Assembly (NCBI GenBank): GCA_023101485.1
Contig: LVZB01000001.1
Span: 496,001-560,000 of the forward strand
Length of the DNA: 64,000 nucleotides
Origin: Pasteurellaceae bacterium Macca
GTDB taxonomy: Bacteria; Pseudomonadota; Gammaproteobacteria; Enterobacterales; Pasteurellaceae
Direction: 5' to 3'
Of this stretch, positions 54,939 to 64,000 are shown piece after piece. The translations under genes were made by a program, and so were the position numbers. The notes beneath the pieces are model-generated. The model was not told the origin of the DNA, did not search any database, and saw nothing but the letters and a program-made list of their open reading frames with translations. Each line of letters opens with the position of its first letter. Positions within the stretch are counted from its first letter, which is position 1.

Positions 54939-55886
54939 TTAAGCGATTGTCATCTGCCCCGCATAGAGAATGAAATACCGTAAACAGAGAACCCCAATTA
55001 GCCCAGCACTCGCAAGGAGTAACATAAAGCCTTTACGGTGTTTTAATTGTTGGTTCGCAACTTGATTAGCGATAAGAGGGAATAAAATACCCACTGACAC
55101 AACGCCAATCCAGAATACTGCTCCCCAGAATCCCGATAACGCATTCACAGCTGCCATCGTTTTCTGACCACCACCAAAATACAGCCCAACAAAGAAGGCG
55201 AAAAGTAGCAGAAGTTCAAGTAACACAACGGGGGTTTCCCATTTATGTAGAAAGTGAATTTCATCGGAATGGGTAGAAATTTTCCCCACTACTAAGGTCG
55301 CCATAATCAACGCACCAATACCGGATGAAGTTCCCGACACGAGGAATAGAATCGGCAATACCGGATTATTCAACATCGGGTAGCTAATTAACGCCGACAA
55401 TAAAAAACCTGTGTAAGCACCTAAGGCAACGGATAAGAAAATCAGGAATAATTCAATCACATTACTCCACTTCGCCACCATATCAATCACATGCAACACA
55501 AATTTTGGCACGATAGCAAAACTCGCTAACCAATTACGGAAAAGGATCGCCAACCAAAGAAATAGCACCGCCATAAAGACTTGGAAGAGCATTACCCCCA
55601 TCGACATCACAGACCCAAATTGGTAATTAAACATTAAATACCAAAATGTCCATGGACGAGCAAGGTGGAAAATCAAGAGAATCAAACCAATAATAATGGA
55701 TCCCGGAGCAAGTATCGCAGTGCTACGAATAATCCAATTCTGGCTTGGCTCAATTAATTTGTGGCTACGTTTAAATAACACTGCCAATAGCGTTGTTCCT
55801 GCGGAAATCCCTAATAAAAAGAGATAAATCGCAATGGTGGAATCCCAAACGAGATTCGGGGTATGGAAGGGCACATAGTCGTTCAT
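54939..55886 (-). CDS. nrfD: Nitrite reductase complex membrane subunit NrfD
   Basis: This is the integral membrane quinol dehydrogenase subunit that passes electrons from menaquinol to NrfC, then NrfB and NrfA. The 315-residue protein has about eight membrane segments and belongs to the NrfD/PsrC family. It opens VPFHTPNLVWDSTIAIYLFLLGISAGTTLLA (about 5-35) and has LLLIFHLARPWTFWYLMFNYQFGSVMSMG (about 63-92). It overlaps nrfC by four bases and is the last gene of the operon, just before a terminator. Confidence 0.93.
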   Translation of the reverse strand: MNDYVPFHTPNLVWDSTIAIYLFLLGISAGTTLLAVLFKRSHKLIEPSQNWIIRSTAILAPGSIIIGLILLIFHLARPWTFWYLMFNYQFGSVMSMGVMLFQVFMAVLFLWLAILFRNWLASFAIVPKFVLHVIDMVAKWSNVIELFLIFLSVALGAYTGFLLSALISYPMLNNPVLPILFLVSGTSSGIGALIMATLVVGKISTHSDEIHFLHKWETPVVLLELLLLFAFFVGLYFGGGQKTMAAVNALSGFWGAVFWIGVVSVGILFPLIANQVANQQLKHRKGFMLLLASAGLIGVLCLRYFILYAGQMTIA

Positions 55887-56566
55887 CGTCTTGGCTCTCC
55901 GTGGGCAAAGGGTACATGATAGAGATTTGGTTGAGTCCCTAGCTCTACTTTCGTACGATAAACAGGTTTTTCTTTAATTGCTTTAGAAATTTCACTATTA
56001 GGATCGTTTAAATCACCAAAAGTAAGCGCTTTAGTTGGGCAACTTTCCACACAAGCCGGCTGTTTACCCTGGGCTAAATTAGTATCTCGACAGAAATTAC
56101 ATTTATCCGCCGTTTTCTTCTCTGGGTGAATAAAACGAACACGATACGGGCACACTGCAATACAATAAGAACAACCTACACATAAATCACGATTTACATC
56201 GACAATCCCAGTAGATTTATCAATAAATGAAGCCCCTGTTGGACAAACTTTGACACAAGGCGCATTCGTACAGTGTTGGCAAGATTGACGGAAAAATTCA
56301 TATTTCACATTCGGAAATTCACCCACAGGCTCACTGCGGATAATTTCAAGACGGGAAACGCCTTCCGGCACGTGATTAGTTTCACGACAAGCTTCCATAC
56401 AAGCCGTACAACCGATGCAGACTTGCTCATCGTGCAACATCGCATAGCGAATAGGTTTTTCTTCGTTGTTAGAGCCTAAGGCAAGTTGGCTAGTGGCAAG
56501 CCCCGAGCCTGCCACTGCAATCAATGCCCCCGCCCCTGAAACGAAATCTCGGCGGGTGCAACTCAT
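55883..56566 (-). CDS. nrfC: Nitrite reductase complex 4Fe-4S subunit NrfC
   Basis: This is a 227-residue periplasmic ferredoxin-type protein. The twin-arginine signal TRRDFVSGAGALIAVAGSG is at residues 4-22. It has four Cys clusters: CIGCTACMEAC (about 51), CQHCTNAPCVKVCP (about 96), CVGCSYCIAVCP (about 130), and CNFCRDTNLAQGKQPACVESCP (about 155). Together they bind four 4Fe-4S centres. It is exported folded and docks on NrfD. ATGA overlaps link it to nrfB and nrfD. Confidence 0.95.
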   Translation of the reverse strand: MSCTRRDFVSGAGALIAVAGSGLATSQLALGSNNEEKPIRYAMLHDEQVCIGCTACMEACRETNHVPEGVSRLEIIRSEPVGEFPNVKYEFFRQSCQHCTNAPCVKVCPTGASFIDKSTGIVDVNRDLCVGCSYCIAVCPYRVRFIHPEKKTADKCNFCRDTNLAQGKQPACVESCPTKALTFGDLNDPNSEISKAIKEKPVYRTKVELGTQPNLYHVPFAHGEPRR

Positions 56567-57195
56567 TGGGAATCCTTAACTTTTTCAAGTTTCTGGCTAC
56601 GATTTTGATGAATACGAGTATGGCAATCAACACATAATTTAACACGTTGTTTATTCTCAATACCTTTCATCGGTTCTTTTTCTGGATGAAGTTTATGGCA
56701 ATTTACACAAGCCATTTTATTCGCATGGGTATCATGCGCCCAGAAAACTTGACGTAATTTTTCAACCTCATGGCATGCAAAACAAACTTGATTCTGCTCT
56801 TGTGGAGAACGTTCAAGAGCAGGGTTCTTCGCTTTACCGTGGGCATTAAAACGCATGACATCTTTCACCCCTTTACGGTGGTTTTCAGAAATATTGCCAT
56901 GGCAACTCACACAATTTAACGGCTTGCCGTTATTTGGGCTGACAGTCTCTTTTTGAAAGTGTTTACCCTCGTGTTTGAATTTAGAAAAACGTCCGTGGCA
57001 GGCAACACAATATTGATTCGGATCACGGCGTGCATCCTTAGCAATAGTGGCATCATCTGCGGTTTCTGCCCACAAAGGATGTGGCTGTGCTGGCATCTCT
57101 GCCGAAGCGGTATTGGCTATGGCAAAAAGTCCACCAAAAATGACCGCTTGTAGGGCGAGCATTCGCCCAACTTTTGAGATAATTGTTTTCATCAT
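56563..57195 (-). CDS. nrfB: Pentahaem cytochrome c NrfB
   Basis: This is the periplasmic electron donor to NrfA. The 210-residue protein has a Sec signal peptide (about 1-32, ending TASA) and five CxxCH haem sites in order: CVACH, CVSCH, CFACH, CVNCH and CVDCH. Haem attachment needs a Ccm system, not encoded in the window. It starts 18 bases after the nrfA stop and overlaps nrfC. An uptake signal lies in the signal-peptide region (57143-57151). Confidence 0.95.
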   Translation of the reverse strand: MMKTIISKVGRMLALQAVIFGGLFAIANTASAEMPAQPHPLWAETADDATIAKDARRDPNQYCVACHGRFSKFKHEGKHFQKETVSPNNGKPLNCVSCHGNISENHRKGVKDVMRFNAHGKAKNPALERSPQEQNQVCFACHEVEKLRQVFWAHDTHANKMACVNCHKLHPEKEPMKGIENKQRVKLCVDCHTRIHQNRSQKLEKVKDSQ

Positions 57196-57213
57196 AACCT
57201 CTCAACCTTTAGG

Positions 57214-58668
57214 TTATTTCTCATCCGCAGGCAATAAGCCTTTGGCTTTCGCCTCTTTTTCCCACTGAGGCACAATTGTACGTAGGAACTCATCTTTTTC
57301 ACGCAACTCTTTCGGCATATCTAAACCGATCACTTTTTGCGCTTTTTCTTTGGTTGAGATGTCTGGATAAGTAATTGGAGTTGCAACACCATGTTTAGTT
57401 AAAACAACCGCTAATTTCGCACGCGCTTCGGATGCTTTCTCTAAACCTGTGCCAAGAACACGGAGCATCACATCTGGTGCGTGCATATAACCACCATGGC
57501 TTGCTGCAGCGTAGTCCCAACGCCATTGGGCATGACGAATATCTTGTAATGCGGCTTTCATCTCTTCTGCTGTAGCATTTGCATCCCACGCGGCTTTCGC
57601 TTCAAAGTGTGCTTTAACAATTTGATCTTCTAAACGAACCATCACATCTTTTACTTGTTTTTTATGCTCTGCGACACGTTTTTGTAAGCTCTCTTTGCTC
57701 TGTTCGTGACAAGTTTTACAAGTCGATTCAAAGGCATCAAACGGATTACCAATTTTGTGATCGGTATAAACTTTACCGTTTTTATCTTCTACTTTTGGCA
57801 TATGGCAATCAATACAAGTCACACCATTTTTGCCGTGCGTACCCATCGACCAAATTTCAAAATCAGGGTGCTGTGCTTTTAACATTGGTGCTTTAGATAA
57901 ACCATGAACCCAGTCTGTGAATTGTTTTTCATCGTAATATTTTTCAATGCTATCAACATCAGTTCCTTTATCCCATGGGAAAGTTACCGCTTTCTCTTTA
58001 CCCGCAAAATAATATTCCACATGGCAGTTTGCGCACACTGCAACACGTTTTCCATGTTTATCAAGGGTATCAAATTTCCAACCAATAGCATCTAAGGCGC
58101 GTAAAACATGTGGGCGAGCAACACGTAACGCAGGTTTGCCATCTTTAAACTCTTGAGAAGTGGTATCATGACAATCTGCACAACCAATTGAGTTCACAAT
58201 TTCTGAACCGTATTTAGCCCATTTTTCGTCAAAATAACCGACCTCACCTTTCTCTGCAATCAGACGAGGAACATCTGGACCTTTACAAGTCCAACAAGCC
58301 ATTGGCATAGGGCCTGAATTTTCATCTTTTGGTGCACCCGTACGTAAAATGCTTCTTACATCAGTCACGGCATAAAAATGTCCACGTGGCTTGTTGTAAT
58401 CTTTAGAGAAAGCATAACCACTCCATAATACGACTAAACGTGGATCTTCTTCTAACGCAGAAACGACCTCTGTAGATTCTTTCGTTGATTCCCAAGACTT
58501 ATATTGTAATGGGTATTTTTCTGCAAAAAGATGATTTGCAGATTCAATTTTTAGGTCTGGTTTCGGGCCTTCAAAGGTTTTCGGTTCACCCGCTATTGTT
58601 GTTTGTGCTAATCCGAGCATTGCGATAAACGCTAACCCACTTTTTAAAATTTTGCTAACTCGTTTCAC
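57214..58668 (-). CDS. nrfA: Ammonia-forming cytochrome c552 nitrite reductase NrfA
   Basis: NrfA reduces nitrite to ammonia with six electrons in the periplasm. The 484-residue protein has a signal peptide ending TIAG near residue 27, the special active-site haem motif CWTCK (about 125), and four ordinary sites: CADCH, CANCH, CIDCH and CKTCH. The calcium- and substrate-site region is around [24 protein letters not shown] 58668 ([10 protein letters not shown]) is chosen because GGGAGG lies 6 bases upstream; a TTG five codons earlier lies inside that site. It leads the nrfABCD operon. The NrfEFG maturation factors for the CxxCK haem are not here. Confidence 0.95.
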   Translation of the reverse strand: MKRVSKILKSGLAFIAMLGLAQTTIAGEPKTFEGPKPDLKIESANHLFAEKYPLQYKSWESTKESTEVVSALEEDPRLVVLWSGYAFSKDYNKPRGHFYAVTDVRSILRTGAPKDENSGPMPMACWTCKGPDVPRLIAEKGEVGYFDEKWAKYGSEIVNSIGCADCHDTTSQEFKDGKPALRVARPHVLRALDAIGWKFDTLDKHGKRVAVCANCHVEYYFAGKEKAVTFPWDKGTDVDSIEKYYDEKQFTDWVHGLSKAPMLKAQHPDFEIWSMGTHGKNGVTCIDCHMPKVEDKNGKVYTDHKIGNPFDAFESTCKTCHEQSKESLQKRVAEHKKQVKDVMVRLEDQIVKAHFEAKAAWDANATAEEMKAALQDIRHAQWRWDYAAASHGGYMHAPDVMLRVLGTGLEKASEARAKLAVVLTKHGVATPITYPDISTKEKAQKVIGLDMPKELREKDEFLRTIVPQWEKEAKAKGLLPADEK

Positions 58669-58683
58669 GAGAGCCTCCCACAA

Positions 58684-59050
58684 AGAAGTAATGAAATTGA
58701 GAATGTTTCTTATTTAAAATCAATAAGATAGAGGGAATTTATAGATTATTAAGCGTACTTAAAAGTAAAGGAATTTGCGAGTGTAATCTGCAAGTTATTT
58801 GCGTTAAATCAAGAATTTTATGGGAACTTTTTTGTGAGCAAAAAATGTGAAAAAAATGACCGCTTGTTAAAGGGCGTTGAAGGAAAAAAAGTTGAGTGCC
58901 TAGAACGTTGTTTGAAGGCAAAACGACAAAACCCATTCATCAGGACATAAGGATTCTATCAAGCATGTTACATACTAGAAAGCTTAATTTAGAGAATAGA
59001 AATATTGACTTTTGCATGATAGGAAATATTAATCCAACGATGGACATAAA
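58684..59050. other. nrf upstream region and AT-rich gap
   Basis: The region contains two imperfect FNR-like boxes read on the minus strand: TTGATTTTAAATAA (58710-58723) and TTGATTTAACGCAA (58799-58812). Each matches TTGAT-N4-ATCAA at 8 of 10 positions. A TATAAA near 58738-58743 could be the nrfA -10. A reverse uptake signal lies at 58859-58867. From 58960 rightwards base composition becomes very AT-rich. Spacing of the boxes to the -10 is not canonical, so FNR control is plausible but not shown. Confidence 0.4.
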
Positions 59051-59146
59051 ATGAACATAAATGATATATTTAGCTCATTAAAAGATAAATTCACCGAAGA
59101 TGATATTAATTTTATTATAGCGCGTTTAGAAAAGGTTTATTTATGA
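59051..59146 (+). CDS. 31-codon ORF coupled to the MFS gene
   Basis: A frame MNINDIFSSLKDKFTEDDIN followed by FIIARLEKVYL and TGA, too short for most gene finders. It overlaps the MFS start by ATGA, the usual sign of translational coupling. A weak site (GGAC) precedes the ATG. It could be a leader peptide, a tiny protein, or the remaining end of a longer gene whose rest was lost. No family is recognised. Confidence 0.45.
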   Translation: MNINDIFSSLKDKFTEDDINFIIARLEKVYL

Positions 59147-60303
59147 AATTAAATAATATATCAAAGATACTGATTTTTGGTTTTTTCAGTAGCCTGTTTT
59201 TTGAAAGAAGCTTATGGATGATATACTTGCAAGGTAAAGGATTTTCCATGTCTGAAATATCCTTTTTTCAGATTGGATTAAATATAGCAATGTTTGCATT
59301 TGAAATTCCATCTGGAATTGTTTCTGATAGGTTTGGACGAAAAATATCCATGTTTTTAGGATTAGCATGCACCATAACCTATCTTGTTGGAATGCTTATT
59401 GCCGAAAATAATATCTCTGTATTTATTTTCTTTATTATTTATGGATTTGGCATTGCATTATTATCAGGCACAGAACAATCATTAATTTATGATGAGCTTT
59501 TATTTAAGAGAAGAAAAAAATTATATCATAAGATTATAGGGAGATATAACTTCATTTCCATATCTGCTTTGGCAATAAGTTCTTTCTTAGGCGGAGTAAT
59601 CGCAGAGTACAATGCTTGGGATATGATATTTTATTTAGGTGTTATTAGTCAATTTATTGCAATGATTGTTCTATTTTCCGTAGTCGACTTTTATAATAGA
59701 AATTTTATTCATGATAGAGAAAGTATTTCTATATTTAAGATTTTTCGCAATATATCGTTAAACATATATACATTGATCATTTCTCTTGCCCTATTTCAAG
59801 GCGTATTTTCTTCTATTACCTTATATTATCAAACCGTTCTTAAAGATAATAATTTCTCTTTATTGTTTATTTCTGGAATATACTCTATTTCTTTTTTATT
59901 TAGCGCTTTTTCATCGGTATTTTCAGGATGGATTGCTGGTTTAATGGGAGAAAAAAGGTCAATAATACTATTTTCCTTACTATTATTATGTTTTCTAGCT
60001 CTTTCTCTTCTGTTTGGTGATGTATGGGTAGCCTTAACTTTCATTATCATTTTGATTAGTTATGAGATTATAGATACATCTCTCGGCGTATTATTAAATC
60101 ACTCTCTTTCACCAAATGATAGAGGAACTATTTTATCTATGGCAAACTCGCTATGCTCTTTGATAATGATTCTCTCATTTTGGTTAATTGGCGTGTTATC
60201 TAACTATTTGGATTTCAGCAAAATAATTTTTGCATCTGGCATTTTTTGCATATTAGTTTTTATAACAATATTTCATCTCCACAGTAAAAAGTATCATAAA
60301 TAA
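59143..60303 (+). CDS. Major facilitator superfamily transporter
   Basis: This is a 386-residue protein with about 12 membrane segments. The MFS motif A is seen as GIVSDRFGRKISMFLGL (about 58-74), and an alternate copy GWIAGLMGEKRSIILF is at about 266. It is much more AT-rich than the flanking nrf and murA regions, uses AT-ending codons, and looks acquired. The start overlaps the stop of a 31-codon ORF. The substrate is unknown; drug/proton efflux or export of a small metabolite are possible. Confidence 0.82.
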   Translation: MKLNNISKILIFGFFSSLFFERSLWMIYLQGKGFSMSEISFFQIGLNIAMFAFEIPSGIVSDRFGRKISMFLGLACTITYLVGMLIAENNISVFIFFIIYGFGIALLSGTEQSLIYDELLFKRRKKLYHKIIGRYNFISISALAISSFLGGVIAEYNAWDMIFYLGVISQFIAMIVLFSVVDFYNRNFIHDRESISIFKIFRNISLNIYTLIISLALFQGVFSSITLYYQTVLKDNNFSLLFISGIYSISFLFSAFSSVFSGWIAGLMGEKRSIILFSLLLLCFLALSLLFGDVWVALTFIIILISYEIIDTSLGVLLNHSLSPNDRGTILSMANSLCSLIMILSFWLIGVLSNYLDFSKIIFASGIFCILVFITIFHLHSKKYHK

Positions 60304-60644
60304 AAAATTACTAACCATTGTATTCATTATCAATATTTTATTGTTTACTTTGCATACAAGAGCATTATCCTTGAAGTTTTGAGATAAATAGCACAAATGC
60401 CATTTATATACTAAATCTTTATTTTTAAATGAGGAGAATTAAAACACCGAACTCCAATTTTACCGAGCAAATAATCCGATTCTAACCTGCTGATACATTC
60501 AGGTTTAGGAAGTTACTGTACTCAACGTATAGCTCAATAAAGGTCAAGGATTGATGTTATTCAATGAAGTTAAATAGCATGAAGTGATTTAGAACTATCT
60601 TTGTATTCCGACAGGATTTTGACAGGAGCCAAATAACAGGCACA
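60304..60644. other. Intergenic region between the MFS gene and the tRNA operon
   Basis: No gene with a ribosome binding site is seen. Around 60430 one frame reads MRRIKTPNSNFTEQIIRF then stops, and around 60493-60542 another reads LLIHSGLGSYCTQRIAQ. Both recall IS3-family transposase fragments and may be insertion-sequence debris, but the stretches are too short to be sure. The right end is the terminator of the tRNA operon. Confidence 0.4.
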
Positions 60645-60667
60645 AAAAAAGTCGCTTAATGCGACTA
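60645..60667 (-). terminator. Terminator of the Gly/Leu tRNA operon
   Basis: On the minus strand AGTCGC-ATTAA-GCGACT is followed by a run of T (complement of 60645-60650), about 40 bases after the last tRNA. Confidence 0.8.
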
Positions 60668-60708
60668 TCATTGTTTGTATAAACCTTTATATCATAAGGC
60701 TTATCAAA

Positions 60709-60795
60709 TGGTGCCCGAGGCCAGACTTGAACTGGCACGCCCCGAAAGGCGAGGGATTTTAAATCCCTTGCGTCTACCGATTCCGCCACTCGGGC
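60709..60795 (-). tRNA. tRNA-Leu (TAA), copy 2
   Basis: This is an 87-base class II cloverleaf with encoded CCA. The acceptor GCCCGAG pairs with CTCGGGC. The anticodon loop TTTAAAA gives TAA, and the long variable arm is CGCCTTTCGGGGCG. It is the last gene of the tRNA operon. Confidence 0.96.
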
Positions 60796-60810
60796 AAGAC
60801 GCTGAAAAAT

Positions 60811-60886
<76 letters not shown>

Positions 60887-60914
60887 GTTTATTTTTCAAT
60901 TTGTTATTTTTAAA

Positions 60915-61001
60915 TGGTGCCCGAGGCCAGACTTGAACTGGCACGCCCCGAAAGGCGAGGGATTTTAAATCCCTTGCGTCTACCGATTCCGCCACTCGGG
61001 C
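60915..61001 (-). tRNA. tRNA-Leu (TAA), copy 1
   Basis: The sequence is identical to the other tRNA-Leu, exactly 206 bases away. The spacer to the next tRNA-Gly differs. Confidence 0.96.
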
Positions 61002-61016
61002 ACAACGCTTTAAAAA

Positions 61017-61092
<76 letters not shown>

Positions 61093-61093
61093 T

Positions 61094-61122
61094 AAAAAAC
61101 GCAACGTTTTAGCGTTGCGTTT
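61094..61122 (-). promoter_or_regulatory. Terminator-like hairpin between tRNA promoter and first tRNA
   Basis: On the minus strand a perfect 10-bp stem AAACGCAACG / CGTTGCGTTT with a six-base loop is followed by TTT, giving six T in a row. It lies from about +5 of the predicted transcript to the tRNA-Gly 5' end. It has the form of an intrinsic terminator but stands in the leader. Confidence 0.7.
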
Positions 61123-61133
61123 CAATGAGGCGT

Positions 61134-61161
61134 ATTCTAGCGATTTAAAAATTTCTGTCAA
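61134..61161 (-). promoter_or_regulatory. Promoter of the Gly/Leu tRNA operon
   Basis: On the minus strand TTGACA (61161-61156), a 16-base spacer and TAGAAT (61139-61134) are followed by the GC-rich discriminator ACGCCTC. The same discriminator occurs at the tRNA-Asp promoter. The predicted start is near 61127. Confidence 0.85.
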
Positions 61162-61222
61162 AGGGAAATTTGTCGAAAGCGATTCACTCGCTTGAAATTT
61201 GTGCTTTTTGTTGGATTTTTAT

Positions 61223-61264
61223 AAAAAATGCCCTTAAATGCAAAAATCATCACACTTAAGGGCA
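61223..61264 (-). terminator. murA terminator
   Basis: On the minus strand TGCCCTTAA pairs with TTAAGGGCA around an 18-base loop and is followed by TTTTTT. Confidence 0.8.
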
Positions 61265-61278
61265 AGTTAATTTACAGA

Positions 61279-62562
<1,284 letters not shown>

Positions 62563-62644
62563 TTATCAAACAAAAGCAAAAAACAAGCGGTCTAATTTGC
62601 AAACAATTTTGTAAAAGACCCCTTGTTCTATAAAAATAACGAAA

Positions 62645-62902
62645 TTAACCCGCCATATTCAATAAACGTTCACGTTTCCACTGTTCAGTCGTGAAGGTTT
62701 TAATGGTCAAGGCGTGGATCGCGTTCGTCGCGAAAAGCTCCGTCAATGGTGCATAGATCATCTGTTGCTGTTTGACTTTTGAAAGACTCGCAAAGGCATC
62801 ACTGACTGCAATCACACCATAGTGTGAATTTTCGCCCTGTACATAAACTTCATCTAATTCGAGGGCATTTTTGAGCATCTCTTCGATTTGTTTTGGTTCC
62901 AT
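62645..62902 (-). CDS. ibaG: BolA family protein IbaG
   Basis: This is an 85-residue BolA-like protein that, with monothiol glutaredoxins, takes part in iron-sulfur cluster handling and acid-stress response. VYVQGENSHYGVIAVSDAFASLSKVKQQQMIYAPL contains the BolA signature with the conserved His. A closing basic RERLLNMAG segment follows. ATG 62902 gives the family length; the 14-residue extension overlaps mlaB. It lies between mlaB and murA, as in E. coli. Confidence 0.93.
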   Translation of the reverse strand: MEPKQIEEMLKNALELDEVYVQGENSHYGVIAVSDAFASLSKVKQQQMIYAPLTELFATNAIHALTIKTFTTEQWKRERLLNMAG

Positions 62903-62904
62903 AA

Positions 62905-63246
62905 TTAGTGTTGATTCTCGCAATATAAAAAGGAAGAAAACCAATTACTTAAATCAAATAAATCCGCCAATCCTTTGACGAATTGCGGTGTATTGATTAA
63001 ATAATTCGCATTTTTTTTCTGATAATGGTGAAGAATTTCAGCCAGTAAGGTAAAGCCTGCTGAATCAATTTGCGTGAGTGATTTGAGATCCCAATAAATG
63101 TTTTGATTCATTTTTGGCGATAAAAAAGAAGCACGTTGCTTCCATAATGGAAGCAACGTGTTTCGTGTTAATTCACCCGACAATTGAACAAACAGCGTTT
63201 CATTATTCTGCTGAATGTGCCATTGTAATGGATTTTTTACTGTCAT
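62905..63246 (-). CDS. mlaB: STAS-domain protein MlaB
   Basis: This is the cytoplasmic regulatory subunit of the MlaFEDB phospholipid transporter that keeps outer-membrane lipid asymmetry. The 113-residue STAS fold shows LFVQLSGELTRNTLLPLW (about 17-34) and the loop DLKSLTQIDSAGFTLLAEIL (about 53-72); the Ser/Thr here contacts MlaF. It lies between mlaC (6 bases upstream) and ibaG (2 bases downstream). Confidence 0.92.
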   Translation of the reverse strand: MTVKNPLQWHIQQNNETLFVQLSGELTRNTLLPLWKQRASFLSPKMNQNIYWDLKSLTQIDSAGFTLLAEILHHYQKKNANYLINTPQFVKGLADLFDLSNWFSSFLYCENQH

Positions 63247-63252
63247 ACAGAA

Positions 63253-63891
63253 TTATTTGTTCAATGTGATCGGTTGTTTCGCAGATTGAGTCACTTGCGC
63301 AGTTAAAGCATCAATCCCTTTTTGACGTAGGATACCACTCCATTCATTCTGTTTAGTTGCCACCATACTGATACCTTCTGCAGCCATATCGTAGGCTTGC
63401 CATTCACCCGTACGGCTATTTTTACGCCATTTAAAATCTAATTTAATCGGCTGGGCATTACCATTTTGTAATACATTCACACGGATACTTACTATGGTTT
63501 TATCGCCAAGTGGTTTCTCACTTTCGATTTGCACGTTCTGGTTAGTATATTGTGTTAATACTTGGGCATAAGATTGCTCAATAAACTGACCAAATGCACC
63601 AAAGAAAGCATTCCGTTGCGCATCTGTTGCAGAGGATAAGTTTTTCCCTAAAACAAGCTGTCCGGCATATTTCACATGCACATGGGGCATTAAGTCATTA
63701 CGCACGATAGTACGTAAATAATTCGGATCTTGCTTGATTCTGCTTTGGTTCGCTTTAATATCGCCAAAGAGTTTATCCGCCGTTTGTTGCATAAGCACAT
63801 AAGGGCTCGTGGAAGCAAATGCCGAGGTTGAAACCAACGCTGAAATCGCTACTGCACTAGCGACAAGGATTTTTTTAAGGGTTTTGATCAT
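63253..63891 (-). CDS. mlaC: Periplasmic phospholipid-binding protein MlaC
   Basis: MlaC shuttles phospholipids between the outer-membrane MlaA complex and inner-membrane MlaFEDB. The 212-residue protein has a signal peptide (1-27, ending SAFA) and the Tol_Tol_Ttg2 domain: SPYVLMQQTADKLFGDI (about 30-46), LMPHVHVKYAGQLVLG (about 66), and DFKWRKNSRTGEWQAYDMAAEGISMV (about 157-182). ATG 63891 follows GGAG by 7 bases. Confidence 0.94.
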   Translation of the reverse strand: MIKTLKKILVASAVAISALVSTSAFASTSPYVLMQQTADKLFGDIKANQSRIKQDPNYLRTIVRNDLMPHVHVKYAGQLVLGKNLSSATDAQRNAFFGAFGQFIEQSYAQVLTQYTNQNVQIESEKPLGDKTIVSIRVNVLQNGNAQPIKLDFKWRKNSRTGEWQAYDMAAEGISMVATKQNEWSGILRQKGIDALTAQVTQSAKQPITLNK

Positions 63892-63969
63892 TGTAAAACT
63901 CCAATTAGTCAATCATTCTCTTTCGAGAGTATTTTTTGCAAAAGCAAAAATTAGTTTAAATCAGACCGC

Positions 63970-64000
63970 TTACTCTGCTTTAGGTGTAGCGGTTTCTGGG
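63970..64000 (-). CDS. mlaD: Last codons of mlaD (cut by window edge)
   Basis: The minus strand reads PETATPKAE then TAA at 63972-63970, directly upstream of mlaC. By gene order this is the C-terminus of MlaD, the MCE-domain subunit of the transporter. Only nine residues are visible, so the call rests on context. Confidence 0.6.
   Translation of the reverse strand, partial: PETATPKAE

Noticed and set aside
58960-60708. tRNA-integrated genomic island with att repeats
   Set aside because: The patch is AT-rich and next to tRNA-Leu, but I found no integrase and no copy of the tRNA 3' end at the far side.

Overview
The window is chromosomal DNA of a gammaproteobacterium of the family Pasteurellaceae. 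Two things point there. Gene content and order match that family (comABCDE, the nrfABCD nitrite reductase operon, TehA, nusB-thiL-pgpA-lysE, mlaC-mlaB-ibaG-murA). The DNA uptake word ACAAGCGGT also occurs about twenty times on both strands, usually followed by C and a T-rich tail. That form is the Actinobacillus pleuropneumoniae type of uptake signal sequence, not the Haemophilus influenzae type, so a relative of Actinobacillus, Mannheimia or Gallibacterium is likely. The sequence alone does not fix the genus.

Layout. 1-6.4 kb: metG (cut by the left edge), menC and ygfB on the minus strand; then zapA, 6S RNA, ygfA, a small methyltransferase, hinT, a YcfL-like lipoprotein, a candidate Fur-controlled small RNA, and tyrS. 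6.5-10.7 kb: a repeat-rich lipoprotein coupled to dnaQ, tRNA-Asp and malT. 10.8-24.3 kb: a DASS transporter behind a class I CRP site, pepA, lptFG, an AT-rich ATPase/nuclease-like gene pair, dnaE, an O-antigen ligase-like gene, waaA and coaD. 24.4-33.3 kb: lolDE, enolase, dps, lpxB, an intact IS1016-like insertion sequence, a YhbP-like gene, yjdM and map. 33.3-42 kb: rlmKL, tehA, a YgjV-like gene, a tryptophan/tyrosine-type ABC transporter with PurR-like and TrpR-like operators upstream, an orphan immunity-like gene, a 0.8 kb AT-rich gap, and acs behind a CRP site. 42-52.3 kb: an NSS transporter, dam, aroB, aroK, mrcA, and the competence operon comABCDE. 52.4-58.7 kb: nusB, thiL, pgpA, a LysE-type exporter, and nrfABCD. 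58.7-64 kb: an AT-rich patch with a 31-codon ORF and an MFS transporter, a duplicated tRNA-Gly/tRNA-Leu operon, murA, ibaG, mlaB, mlaC and the last codons of mlaD.

Three conserved genes (dnaE, coaD, thiL) are each broken by one missing G in a G run. Restoring that base gives full-length proteins in every case. Since two of them are essential, a homopolymer sequencing or assembly error is the most likely cause.

The best candidates for something not yet described are: the ATPase plus PD-(D/E)XK-like pair between lptG and dnaE, with its in-frame hexanucleotide repeat; the Fur-box-flanked small RNA before tyrS; the PurR and TrpR operators before an amino-acid ABC transporter that lacks its binding protein; the terminator-like hairpin abutting the first tRNA of the Gly/Leu operon; and the repeat lipoprotein fused translationally to dnaQ.
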